Shown one piece after another: positions 9,834 to 19,698 of a stretch of 64,000 nucleotides of DNA (position 1 is the first letter of the stretch; each line of letters opens with the position of its first letter). Source of the DNA: Bacteroidota bacterium (lineage in GTDB: Bacteria; Bacteroidota; Bacteroidia; AKYH767-A; OLB10); NCBI GenBank assembly GCA_016714535.1, contig JADKDR010000010.1, forward strand, positions 1 through 64,000. Direction: 5' to 3'. A program made the position numbers and the translations under genes. Below the pieces are notes generated by a model. The model was given only the letters and a program-made list of their open reading frames with translations, was not told the DNA's origin and did no database searches.

Positions 9834-12800
9834 TAGAATATCTGCTGAATGTTTTTCACAATCCACTCTTTTTTTATCTCTTTTAAATATTTCTGAAGTG
9901 GAGGAATTGAAGGAGTAAAACTATTGGTTGAATTGGACTTTACTTGAACAAGCCAATCATAATTCCCAATGATGATGAGTAGTTTTTTATGCCTTGAAAG
10001 TGCCACATTTATTCTGTTTGCATTAGCTAAAAATCCTAGCGTGTTTTGCTGGCTTCTAACTAAATCAAAAATGATAATATCCTTTTCTAAACCTTGGAAT
10101 TTGTCAACTACCGAAATAGCTACATCCGCAGTTTTAATTCGTTTCAGATTTTTGTTATAAAGTTCTTTCCGAACAATGTTTTTTATCTCTCTTAACTGTG
10201 CAGTATAGCCTGTAATGACCCCAACAGAATAGTCTTTAACTTTTTCAAACTTATCTAGTTCCAAAAGTAATTTTGGGATAAAACTTGCACTTAATTTATT
10301 TCGAGACGAACCACTACCATCAATTTCGCTTTTATGAGTATTTCCAATATCTAAAAATACAATGGAGCTGTCTACTTTAAGGTCAAGGTTGTGTTCTTTG
10401 TCCTTAGTTCTCTTAATAGGCTCAATTCGTTCGTTATATGGCTCATAGAAACACTTAGAGGTAAGTAAACAGCATCTTCGGGCATTCTTCTGCATTCTTC
10501 GAGTTGGCTTTTGAAATCTTCATCTATTCGAGTAATGACTTGCTCAAAAATACTTGGGCGATTGAAGTAATCATCCCAACTGTCAAAATCATCTGAATCA
10601 GATTTATATTTATTTCTTAGCCATTTTTCAACTTCTCGGTTTGCTGTTAGCATTGGTCTTAATTGTCTATGGTCGCCAACTAAAACCAATTTTTCAGCTA
10701 ACACAATTGGAATCAATGCTTCTGCGGTTGTTGCCTTTCCGCTCTCATCCATTATCACATAATCAAACTCAAAGTTGTACTTAGCATATTTTTTTGATGC
10801 GATATGATTTGTTGTTGCCCCAATAACTCTAATACTATCAATCAGTTTTTGATTTACTGTGCTATTCTCATCTAATGAACTTATAGCTGCAAGCCAATCA
10901 ATTTGAATTTGCAGTTTACTGAAAAATGATAAAATTCCGCAATTAGTTTGTTTGTCAAGAGCATTAAGTAAGGTGTCTTGATTTTGAAGTGAATTGTTAA
11001 TGTTTTCAAATCCTTTAATACGTTCAAGTAATTTCTCTATCTGTGCTTTTTTGGTTTTCCAATCTTTTTTATCAATCAGAATGTTTACTATTGATTTGAG
11101 TAATACATTTTCTTTTTCAATTTCTTGAAGAAAGTAGGTTTCAAATTTTCTCCATTCGTTCTGCGCTTTTTTCTTAACTTCTTCTTTCCAACCTTCAATT
11201 TTGCGTTCTAAGGTGTGCTTTTTTAATGATTGTTTAGGTTTTCTTACTCCACTCAAACGAACAATTGGAATTTCTTTTTCTAAAAGGTTATCCAATACAT
11301 TGTCAACAGCATCATTTGTCTGTGATGTAATGCGAATTTTTGCATCAGGATTTTTATCTAGAATTTGACATACTATTTCTGTAATTACTGTGGTCTTACC
11401 TGTTCCTGGTGGACCTTGTATTACAGTTAATGGCTCTCTTTGAATAGCATTTAAAATTGCTCTTGTTTGGTTTGAACTATAATTTAATTTAGTTCCTTCT
11501 TTGTCTGTTTGAAAGACTTTTTCAAGTTCATATTGCTCTAAATATTTTCCTTGCAAGTCCGTTGGATTAAATAAGAAGTGAATTAAATCTCTGTTTTGAA
11601 CTTCGTTATATTCAACTTTTCTAATTGCTTCTTGTTGCCGCTTTTTTTCTTCTTCTTGTTTACTTATGTTCTCAAAGAGATACCCATTTTTGGGTATTTT
11701 CTCAAAGTCTAATCGCTCACAGTCTTTGAATTTGAATACTCTACTTTTTGTATTAAAGTCAAAAGCAACACCCGAAAATTTCAAAGGCTCTTTCATATGC
11801 TTTTTATCAGCCGTTTGGCTCAAAATGTATTCAAATTCTTCTGGGTTTGGTGGCGTTGCTTTGTCAATGTGAGAAAATATATGTCCGTTCTTTGAAAACT
11901 TTTCGTTCTCTTGAATTTTAAACCAAATTTCAAAGTCTCCTTTCTTTTCAAAAGAATCATATCTCAATCTTAGAGAATTTTCTTCCAAGACTTTCAATTC
12001 TTTTTCAAGTAGTTCTTTGAAAAAAACAAGTTCTTTATTGATTTCGATTTTGCCTTTTCTGTATTCTCCTTCGTGCTGCTTATTCTTCTGTATTTTCTTA
12101 AAAAATGGCGTTAGGTTTAATTTTTGAGGATAATAAAAACCTGAATTGCCAACGAAGTTTACAGGTAAATTTAGAATGTCTCCCTTTTTTAAAGCTAATT
12201 CATATCGTTGTTGTGAACTTTCTTTATAATCGCAAGATAATATTCTCAATTCTTGGTCATAAATCAGCCATAATGCATTGCTATATAAACTTTTAGTAGC
12301 AATATTCAAGAGGATGTTTTCGCCTTTGTTGTTGGGGCTAACATCTAAACTTGGCTTAAACTCACTATCATTAAGTTCACTCAATAAGAGTTCATTTGCA
12401 TTAGAAACTATAACAATGTTTTCGTTGTCGAAAGCAATGGTTGAGGAAATTCTTCCCAAGAATTCAGACAAAGAGTTATAGTTGGTTCTGCTAGATGGTT
12501 CTTGTCTGCAAGCACTGTCAATTAATAATTTAATGTCTTGATATTCAGAAATGTCTTTTTGTGCGAAATACCATTCAGTTACTTTGCCTATTGAATAAAT
12601 GTCAGATTGATATGGAAATCCTTTTGGTATTTTTCTATCCCATTTCTCAGGTGCTGCAAATTCTTTGGCAAAAATTTCGAGGTTTTGTTCTTGACTTAAT
12701 GTTGAAGATATGTCCGCAATGCCAAAGTCAATTAGGTAAAAATCTAGATTTTCATCTACTAATATGTTTGCAGGAGTTATATCTCCGTGCGATAATCTAT

Positions 12801-13161
12801 GATTTTGTTGAAGTTGTTGAAGACAGTTGATAATCTGCTCTATTCCTTTTAGAAAGAAAGTTGGCTTAATGTCCCAAATTCGTTCTTCGAGTGATTGAGC
12901 ATTTTTGTATTCAAAAATAATGCAGTAAGCGTCATTACTTTCGTCCCATTCGTATTCAACAATATTTGGTAATGCTGGATGTACAGCTTTCTTTAAATGT
13001 CTAAGTTTGTCGAATAGGATTTTGCTAGGTTGAGAGTTTCGTTTTATACCACTTATCCATTTCGCAAAAAAAACTTCTCCATTTTCATTTTCAACTTGCG
13101 CTGTCAATGAGTAGCCCCGTTTTTGAATTTGTCCGTATGTCTGGTACTTGTTTAATATCAT
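9833..13161 (-). pseudogene. mkoA: Ser/Thr kinase-SF1 helicase fusion, Mokosh-like (frameshifted)
   Basis: About 1,110 residues after joining two frames near 10,460. Residues 1-220 form a protein-kinase fold: a beta-3 Lys in VFFAKW, HGDITPANILVD (catalytic loop), DFG. The rest is a COG1112/UPF1-like superfamily 1 helicase: Walker A VIQGPPGTGKTTV near residue 590, Walker B YVIMDESGKAT, VGDHRQLRPM, and in the second frame VGVITGYTAQ, SVVDKFQGLEKD and NVALSRHKK (motifs IV-VI). Kinase plus COG1112 helicase upstream of a PLD nuclease defines type I Mokosh, which acts against phage in the cytoplasm. The start is 41 bases from the cassette core at 13,202. Apart from the single frameshift all key residues are present. 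Confidence 0.78.
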
Positions 13162-13187
13162 TTTTAGTCTTGTACTGTCGGTTTTCT

Positions 13188-13202
13188 AATATGGTGGCTA
13201 AC
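13188..13202. repeat. Outer core of site E5 at the 5' end of the Mokosh-like unit
   Basis: The 15-base sequence AATATGGTGGCTAAC is the inverse of 8454-8468 at the far end of the Mokosh-like unit, matching 14 of 15. The single difference is at the eleventh base from the GTT end (A here, G there), as in all other units. IS copy 4 is inserted directly after it. Confidence 0.8.
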
Positions 13203-13204
13203 GT

Positions 13205-14953
13205 CAGCCTGTGAAAAAACCATTTCCTCAACAGCCACACGTTAATAACATGTGGTAAAAATAAAAAACATAAGCACTGGTGATTACTATTTTTGAAAAA
13301 ATATTTTTGCATGCAGCACATAGCGCAAGCCAATAGACATCAGGTAGATTTTAGTTCGCTTGACTGTCGTATTTCGGCAAACAACCCAGTTCGTTTTATC
13401 GATGCATTTGTTGATAAGCTCGATTTACCTCAGTTACAGTTTGAGGTAACTAACATCAACACTGAGGGGCGTCCATCGTTCGATAGAAAATTATTTCTCA
13501 AAGTATACATATACGGTTACATCAACGGCATACGCTCATCGCGTAAGCTTGAGCGCGAGTGCATGCGTAATGTTGAAATGCAATGGTTGTGCGGCAACCT
13601 TGTTCCCAATTACCATAGTATAGCAGACTTCCGTAAAGACAACTCCCAAGCCTTGCGCAACACCTTTAAGTTGTTTGTGCAGTTTCTTTCAGATTGCGAT
13701 TTGCTTGGTAAAGAATTAATAGCCATTGATGGTACCAAGTCTCGAGCACACAATAGCAAGAAGAATAATTACAATCCCAAAAAAATAGAACGCCATTTGA
13801 CCTATATCGAAAACAAGGTTAATGAGTATATAACTCAATTAGACGCTTGCGATGCCAACGAACAGGAATTGCAAATAGATGATATAGCACATAAAATTGA
13901 AAAATTAAAAGCCAGCAAAATTAACTACGAAGCCTTGCAAAAAGAGTTAGCCCAGAGTGGTCAGCCACAAATAAGCACCACCGATGCCGATGCACGTGCC
14001 TTGCTCATACAAGGCCAGGTTGTGGAAGTGAGTTACAATACGCAAGCAGCAGTAGATGAAAAGCATAAATTAGTAGTGGCCACACATACCATCAATCGCA
14101 ATGATAGAAATGCGCTTACTGATATTGCCACCGAAGCAAAGCAAAATATGGATGTATCAACGTATACAGCTATAGTAGATAAGGGATACCACAACGGCCG
14201 GCAAATACAGCAGGCCACCAATGCCGGCATAGTAACCATAGTAGCACCACCCGAAATAGTAAACAGCAACGAGCATGGCACCACCCCCCGATTACGTAGT
14301 AACTAAGTTTGTATACGATGAAAGCACCGATACATATACATGTCCACAAGGCGCAACACTAACAACCACAGGCACATGGCATCGCAAATCGCGCGAGCGC
14401 GATACTTACCAATTTAAAAAATACCGTACACCAAAATGTAAAACCTGCCCTGCAAAACACCTGTGCACAGGGCGCGCCAAAGGAGGCCGCGAAATAGAAC
14501 GCAGTGAGTTTGCAGCCGAAGTAGAAGCCAACAATGCCCGCTACCACAACAACAAAGAATTGTACCGAAAGCGACAAGAAATTAATGAGCATATATTTGG
14601 AACTATCAAAAGAGTATGGGGATATTACTACACAAATCTAAAAGGATTAATAAAAGTGAACGGAGAATGGAGCCTCATCATGACAGTTTACAACCTCAAG
14701 CGCACAATAAACATACTAGGTATACAGCCACTGTTACAAAAATTAAAAAATTGGAATCCTGATTACCAAAGGATTTCGCGGTCTCAATCAAAAACGACCG
14801 CATTACATCAATTTCTACGCATCCAATTTTACGAGTATAGTGTAGCGGCCTAAAAAACTGCCTTGGTTAAAATCACCCTAAATCGTATATAGTCATGGTT
14901 AAAGCAGAATTTTGGCTCGTATAATTTTTGAAATGGTGTTTTTTCACATCCTG
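13205..14953 (+). mobile_element. IS1182-family insertion sequence, copy 4
   Basis: A 1,749-bp copy with the standard inverted ends and ACGT duplications at 13,201-13,204 and 14,954-14,957. It splits site E5. The tail after the transposase (AACTGCCTTGGTTAAAATC ... GGTGTTTTTTCACATC) is of the copy 1 type. Confidence 0.9.
13311..14853 (+). pseudogene. IS1182-family transposase, frameshifted
   Basis: One extra C in the CACCACCCCC run (about 14,281-14,287) shifts the frame after SNEHGTTP, and the Cys-knuckle and catalytic Glu parts continue in the next frame. This copy carries several private substitutions (MDVSTYTAIVDKGYH, QATNAGIVTI) and so is a distinct lineage rather than a very recent duplicate of its neighbours. 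Confidence 0.88.
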
Positions 14954-15087
14954 ACGTTTTCGGGCTTGGCGAAGGTGGCGATTTTCACCACAAATGTTGA
15001 TGCGGAGAACCAAACTTTGATTAACCACAAATGTGTCTGCGGAGCACTGAACCGCCACTTTTGCCAAACCCGTGTTACCTGCTGCCC
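14954..15087. repeat. attC-like palindromic site E5 (interrupted by IS copy 4)
   Basis: Site body ACGTTTTCGGGCTTGGC ... GCCAAACCCGTGTT. The arms CGGGCTTGGCGAAGGTGGCG and CGCCACTTTTGCCAAACCCG pair over 20 positions with a few mismatches. Across about 120 bp it differs from E6 by a single base, although the adjacent genes are unrelated. The right core 15,074-15,087 is inverse to 17,586-17,599 (12 of 14). Confidence 0.8.
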
Positions 15088-15168
15088 GAATCTTCCCACG
15101 TAGCAAGGTCGTATCATGTTTGCAGTCGCTTTGTTGAAGTCGATTTATATTCATTTCGTTGTCGTCTA

Positions 15169-16500
15169 TTATTTGTTTGCGTAACCAAGTTTAGAATACA
15201 TTTCATTTGCAATCCTATTTAGCTTGTCTTGCTTTTTATCTTTTGTAAACTTCAATAAATTGACAACATCTCTTTCCGTTATTTCTGGCAAAATATTTTC
15301 GATTAATTCTTTTCCAAAAAGATTCATCCATCTGGATGATGGATTATTCATAGTCAGTTTATAAAGTAATCTCTCGTTTGTTTGAACACACTCATTAAAG
15401 AAATAAACCCATCTGTCATGTGTAATTGTTTTTAGCATTGCCATTGCACTGTCCTGTGCAGCATTGGAAACTCCCCATGTGTTACCAAGTTTTACCGAAA
15501 GAATTGCTGTCATGCAAATAGGAAATGCAGGAATAGGAATTACACTACCCATTCTATAAAGTGTGCTTGTTGGTGCTGGCTCGTTATAGAAATTATTCAT
15601 TCCTTCATGTGCAGAAAGAACTTCATTTGCCACTTTAATAAATGAAGATGAACGCAAATCTTCTGGAACAAAATCAAATCCTTTTACTTTTAGAAGAACT
15701 TGTTTTAAGCCACTTGCAGCTTTGGTTTTCCCGTCTGCAAATAATTCAGAGTAACTTCTACCAACTTGATATTTTTCTGGGTGTTTTAGGTTGCTCCAAA
15801 TTTTAGGGATTATTAAGTTGGAATTTGCAAGGGAGTTTTCAAGTTGTGCACCCGAAGACGATTTAACTAATGAAAGCAAAATTCTAATTGTTGTCCGATG
15901 GAAAAAATATGGGCTTTGAACTAACTTTAAGAGATATGGGCTTTCGTCTGTAAGCGTTACAGCTTCTAACTCAGTTCTGAAATTTTTGAAGTCAATAGCT
16001 GCTTCAATCTTGTTGTAACCTAAAACACCTTGAATACATGAACGGATAATTGCTTTTGTTTCTTCTTCTGATAAATCATTTTCGGGGTCATCTTCAAGTT
16101 CAGGTTGATTAAAATGAGTAACAGTTTCCATTGCTTGTTTCAACCTGAATGCGGCTGTGCCGCTTATTACACCTAACTCTTCTGCTAACCTGATAGCTTC
16201 AAATTCTGATATTGCTTGTTGAAGATTTGTATGTTCATTAATATCGGGCCTGTCCAACATTTCTGCAATGAAAGACATACCCATTTTACCAAGTTGATTT
16301 TTTAATGAGTTAATTGCTTTTGTCCAAATGTAGGTGGACACCATTTCGTATGAACCTTCTTCAAAGGTTCGTATGATTTGGTTTTGGTCTTTTGTAGAAA
16401 GTTGCATACCGCAATTAACTAACTCCGCAATATGAATTACTTTTTTAGGCAATACTGGTAAGTCAGTATTTTTCCAAAGTATGACTGAATTATTTTCCAT
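15169..16500 (-). CDS. Hypothetical protein partnered with a DACNV-like sensor
   Basis: A complete protein of 443 residues, predicted soluble and mostly helical, with an acidic segment (ELEDDPENDLSEEETK) near residue 140 and a conserved-looking core with SSSGAQ, VGRSYSELFADGKTKAASGL and IPIPAFP. There is no signal peptide and no motif I can tie to a catalytic family. It overlaps the end of the upstream DACNV-like gene by 11 bases (ATGGAAAATAA), so the two are translationally coupled and probably work together. In a region of defence cassettes it may be the effector of a nucleotide-sensing pair. That is inference only. Confidence 0.7.
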   Translation of the reverse strand: MENNSVILWKNTDLPVLPKKVIHIAELVNCGMQLSTKDQNQIIRTFEEGSYEMVSTYIWTKAINSLKNQLGKMGMSFIAEMLDRPDINEHTNLQQAISEFEAIRLAEELGVISGTAAFRLKQAMETVTHFNQPELEDDPENDLSEEETKAIIRSCIQGVLGYNKIEAAIDFKNFRTELEAVTLTDESPYLLKLVQSPYFFHRTTIRILLSLVKSSSGAQLENSLANSNLIIPKIWSNLKHPEKYQVGRSYSELFADGKTKAASGLKQVLLKVKGFDFVPEDLRSSSFIKVANEVLSAHEGMNNFYNEPAPTSTLYRMGSVIPIPAFPICMTAILSVKLGNTWGVSNAAQDSAMAMLKTITHDRWVYFFNECVQTNERLLYKLTMNNPSSRWMNLFGKELIENILPEITERDVVNLLKFTKDKKQDKLNRIANEMYSKLGYANK

Positions 16501-17531
16501 TGTTGAATTCTATTTTACCGTCTTGAGATTGTATGTAAGCAGATTCAATTCCGTTCCCAATCATATCACACAAAGTTAGGAATGTTCTACTTCTTGCTCC
16601 TCCAGTTGTTTTTGTTTTGTAAGTTTTTCAGGATGCTTTACAAAAGCATTGTAAAAGCAACTTCACCGTTGTCTGTGAAAATTGTTATGCCATCGCTTTG
16701 CATCATTCCAGTTATCAAAGAAAATTGTCCTTCAAGTTGTGAGTTTGCTTGCAAATCGTTTTTGTCCAATAACTCTGCAATAACTTTAGGAATATTGATT
16801 CGCTGTTCAAGTGCTATTCCGTCTTGAAGTTTTTTTGGTAGTTCTTTTTTCTTGTGGCTAATTACACAAGCCAATGTTCCGTGTCCTTTTTGAAGCACTT
16901 CAAGAAAAACTTTTTTGAAGAAATTAATAGTTGGGTCTTTGAGTTCTTGCCTTACTTGTCACACAATGGTATCAATGAATTTAGGTTGATTTGCTGTCGG
17001 TGAATTTGCTGAATGCTCTTGACTTCCATAACTGATAAGTATTGAGTTCGCTTTTATTCCTTTGACTTCAATTAACTTTTCTGCGATTTGATGAATTAAA
17101 ATTGCTTTTATGTCGTCAGTTCCGTCATCAATTAATGCTTCCGAAATTGAAACTGAAAGAATTGAAGTCCCTGCTCTAAAAACACCAAAGTCAAACGCAT
17201 TTTCTTTTCGAAGGATATAAATTGCCCAACCGTTTTCTGTCAGTGGTGCACATTTCTTTAATGCTTTAAGCATCGTTGCTTTGGTCTTGTCGCCAGTGCC
17301 AATAAAACAAACTTGTGAATTTGGTAATACCTTTTTCACTAAATCTATGTCGTCAAAAATGTAAATCTCGGGATAGAGTGATTTGCCTTCTTCCTTATAA
17401 TACAAAAGTTGACTAATCAATTCAGGAAGTCCTTCTTGTGTCGTCAAGCAAGCCATTTCCTCTTGACTAAGAAAGTCAACCGATGCACTCATTAAAAGCG
17501 GTCGTAGAGAAATTGGTTTTATATTTTTCAT
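16490..17531 (-). pseudogene. DACNV-like sensor domain protein (frameshifted)
   Basis: About 347 residues when three frames are joined (breaks near 16,970 and 16,645). The C-terminal half has the marks of a DisA_N-related sensor of the DACNV type: HGTLACVISHK, then QLEGQFSLITGMMQSDG and ITIFTDNGEV, then TGGARSRTF, then YIQSQDGKI. The N-terminal half resembles a second alpha/beta domain. DACN-type domains have been proposed to sense or make nucleotide signals, often in conflict systems. The start is 68 bases from the cassette core at 17,599. No effector domain is fused to it, so the coupled downstream gene is the natural candidate partner. Confidence 0.6.
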
Positions 17532-17601
17532 TAGTTCAAAATGTTCTTTTTATGTCTATCAGTTCAAAGTTCGCACTGTCCCAACGGGTTGCAGGTAACG
17601 T

Positions 17602-19351
17602 CAGCCTGTGAAAAAACCATTTCCTCAACAGCCACACGTTAATAACATGTGGTAAAAATAAAAAACATAAGCACTGGTGATTACTATTTTTGAAAAAATA
17701 TTTTTTGCATGCAGCACATAGCGCAAGCCAATAGACATCAGGTAGATTTTAGTTCGCTTGACTGTCGTATTTCGGCAAACAACCCAGTTCGTTTTATCGA
17801 TGCATTTGTTGATAAGCTCGATTTACCTCAGTTACAGTTTGAGGTAACTAACATCAACACTGAGGGGCGTCCATCGTTCGATAGAAAGTTGTTTCTCAAA
17901 GTATACATATACGGTTACATCAACGGCATACGCTCATCGCGTAAGCTTGAGCGCGAGTGCATGCGTAATGTTGAAATGCAATGGTTGTGCGGCAACCTTG
18001 TTCCCAATTACCATAGTATAGCAGACTTCCGTAAAGACAACTCCCAAGCCTTGCGCAACACCTTTAAGTTGTTTGTGCAGTTTCTTTCAGATTGCGATTT
18101 GCTTGGTAAAGAATTAATAGCCATTGATGGTACCAAGTCTCGAGCACACAATAGCAAGAAGAATAATTACAATCCCAAAAAAATAGAACGCCATTTGACC
18201 TATATCGAAAACAAGGTTAATGAGTATATAACTCAATTAGACGCTTGCGATGCCAACGAACAGGAATTGAAAATAGATGATATAGCACATAAAATTGAAA
18301 AATTAAAAGCCAGCAAAATTAACTACGAAGCCTTGCAGAAAGAGTTAGCCCAGAGTGGTCAGCCACAAATAAGCACCACCGATGCCGATGCACGTGCCTT
18401 GCTCATACAAGGCCAGGTTGTGGAAGTGAGTTACAATACACAAGCAGCAGTAGATGAAAAACATAAATTAGTAGTAGCCACACATACCATAAATCGCAAT
18501 GATAGAAATGCGCTTACTGATATTGCCAAAGAAGCAAAACAAAACATGGAGGTAGAAACGTATACAGTAATAGTAGATAAAGGGTATCACAACGGTAGGC
18601 AGATACAGCAGACCACACAAGCAGGCATAACCACCATTGTAGCACCACCCGAAATAGTAAACAGCAACGAGCATGGCACCACCCCCGATTACGTAGTAAC
18701 TAAGTTTGTATACGATGAAAGCACCGATACATATACATGTCCACAAGGCGCAACACTAACAACCACAGGCACATGGCATCGCAAATCGCGCGAGCGCGAT
18801 ACTTACCAATTTAAAAAATACCGTACACCAAAATGTAAAACCTGCCCTGCAAAACACCTGTGCACAGGGCGCGCCAAAGGAGGCCGCGAAATAGAACGCA
18901 GCGAATTTGCAGCCGAAGTAGAAGCCAACAATGCCCGCTACCACAACAACAAAGAATTGTACCGAAAGCGACAAGAAATAAATGAACACATATTTGGAAC
19001 CATCAAAAGAGTATGGGGATATTACTACACAAATCTGAAAGGATTAATAAAAGTGAACGGAGAATGGAGCCTCATCATGACCGTGTACAACCTCAAGCGC
19101 ACAATTAACATACTAGGTATACAGCCACTGTTACAAAAATTAAAAAATTGGAAACCAGATTACAAAAGGATTCCACGGCTTCAATCAAAAACGACTGCAT
19201 TACATCAATTTCTACGCATCCAATTTTACGAGTATAGTGTAGCGGCCTAAAAAAACTGCCTTGGTTAAAATCACCCTAAATCGTATATAGTCATGGTTAA
19301 AGCAGAATTTTGGCTCGTATAATTTTCCAAAATGGGTTTTTTCACAACCTG
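17602..19351 (+). mobile_element. IS1182-family insertion sequence, copy 5 (intact)
   Basis: A 1,750-bp element with ACGT duplications at 17,598-17,601 and 19,352-19,355. The end region is mosaic: the tail starts as in copies 1 and 4 (CTGCCTTGGTTAAAATC) but its last 30 or so bases (TTTTCCAAAATGGG) are those of copies 2 and 3. It is the only copy able to encode a full transposase and could have mobilised the others. Confidence 0.92.
17709..19250 (+). CDS. IS1182-family transposase, full length
   Basis: 513 residues without interruption. Order: DUF772-like N-terminal domain (about 15-110, SFDRKLFLKVYIYGY), catalytic Asp in LIAIDGTKSRAHN (about 140), a helical insertion with the substrate-binding stretch, second Asp in TVIVDKGYHNG (about 290), zinc knuckle CPQG / CKTCPAKHLC (about 350-385), and Glu in NEHIFGTIKRVWGYY (about 430). 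It catalyses cut-and-paste or copy-type movement of the IS, acting on its terminal repeats. The ATG 108 bases inside the left end gives MQHIAQANRHQ, as in the other copies. The seven-A run that is short in copy 1 is read in frame here, so no programmed frameshift is needed. Confidence 0.93.
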   Translation: MQHIAQANRHQVDFSSLDCRISANNPVRFIDAFVDKLDLPQLQFEVTNINTEGRPSFDRKLFLKVYIYGYINGIRSSRKLERECMRNVEMQWLCGNLVPNYHSIADFRKDNSQALRNTFKLFVQFLSDCDLLGKELIAIDGTKSRAHNSKKNNYNPKKIERHLTYIENKVNEYITQLDACDANEQELKIDDIAHKIEKLKASKINYEALQKELAQSGQPQISTTDADARALLIQGQVVEVSYNTQAAVDEKHKLVVATHTINRNDRNALTDIAKEAKQNMEVETYTVIVDKGYHNGRQIQQTTQAGITTIVAPPEIVNSNEHGTTPDYVVTKFVYDESTDTYTCPQGATLTTTGTWHRKSRERDTYQFKKYRTPKCKTCPAKHLCTGRAKGGREIERSEFAAEVEANNARYHNNKELYRKRQEINEHIFGTIKRVWGYYYTNLKGLIKVNGEWSLIMTVYNLKRTINILGIQPLLQKLKNWKPDYKRIPRLQSKTTALHQFLRIQFYEYSVAA

Positions 19352-19485
19352 ACGTTTTCGGGCTTGGCGAAGGTGGCGATTTTCACCACAAATGTTGATG
19401 CGGAGAACCAAACTTTGATTAACCACAAATGTGTCTGCGGAGTACTGAACCGCCACTTTTGCCAAACCCGTGTTATAGCCAGTGG
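19352..19485. repeat. attC-like palindromic site E6 (interrupted by IS copy 5)
   Basis: Same body as E5 apart from one base, but with a different outer core (GTTATAGCCAGTGG at 19,472-19,485), which is inverse to 28,986-28,999 at 13 of 14 bases, 9.5 kb away. The left outer core, before the IS, is 17,586-17,599. Conserved sites with unit-specific outer cores are what an integron-type array predicts. Confidence 0.8.
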
Positions 19486-19698
19486 TTCTTGTCCACCGTC
19501 CTTGCAAACCATTGTCAGTATTGAGTTTTTGTGTCATTGAGTGTCGGCTGTGCGTTGCGTTTTTTATTTTTTTTAGAAGCGTTGGAAATTTTTTAAAAAC
19601 AATTTTGTCTTGCGTTGGCTTTGCAAGCTCTTTGACAAAGCTTTGGTCTGTGCGTTGGCTTGTGCGGCTTTGGCAATGTGCTTGCAAATAGCGTGGGT
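19486..19698. other. Low-complexity gap at the 3' end of the 9.5-kb unit
   Basis: About 210 bases without a convincing gene. The stretch holds repeated TGCGTTGGCTT and TTGCAAGCTCTTTGACAAAG-like words (GTGTCGGCTGTGCG, GCGTTGGCTTGTGCGGC). Related words recur at 28,700-28,880 and 30,570-30,700. A short minus-strand frame across it is composed of these repeats and is not believed. Confidence 0.45.
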
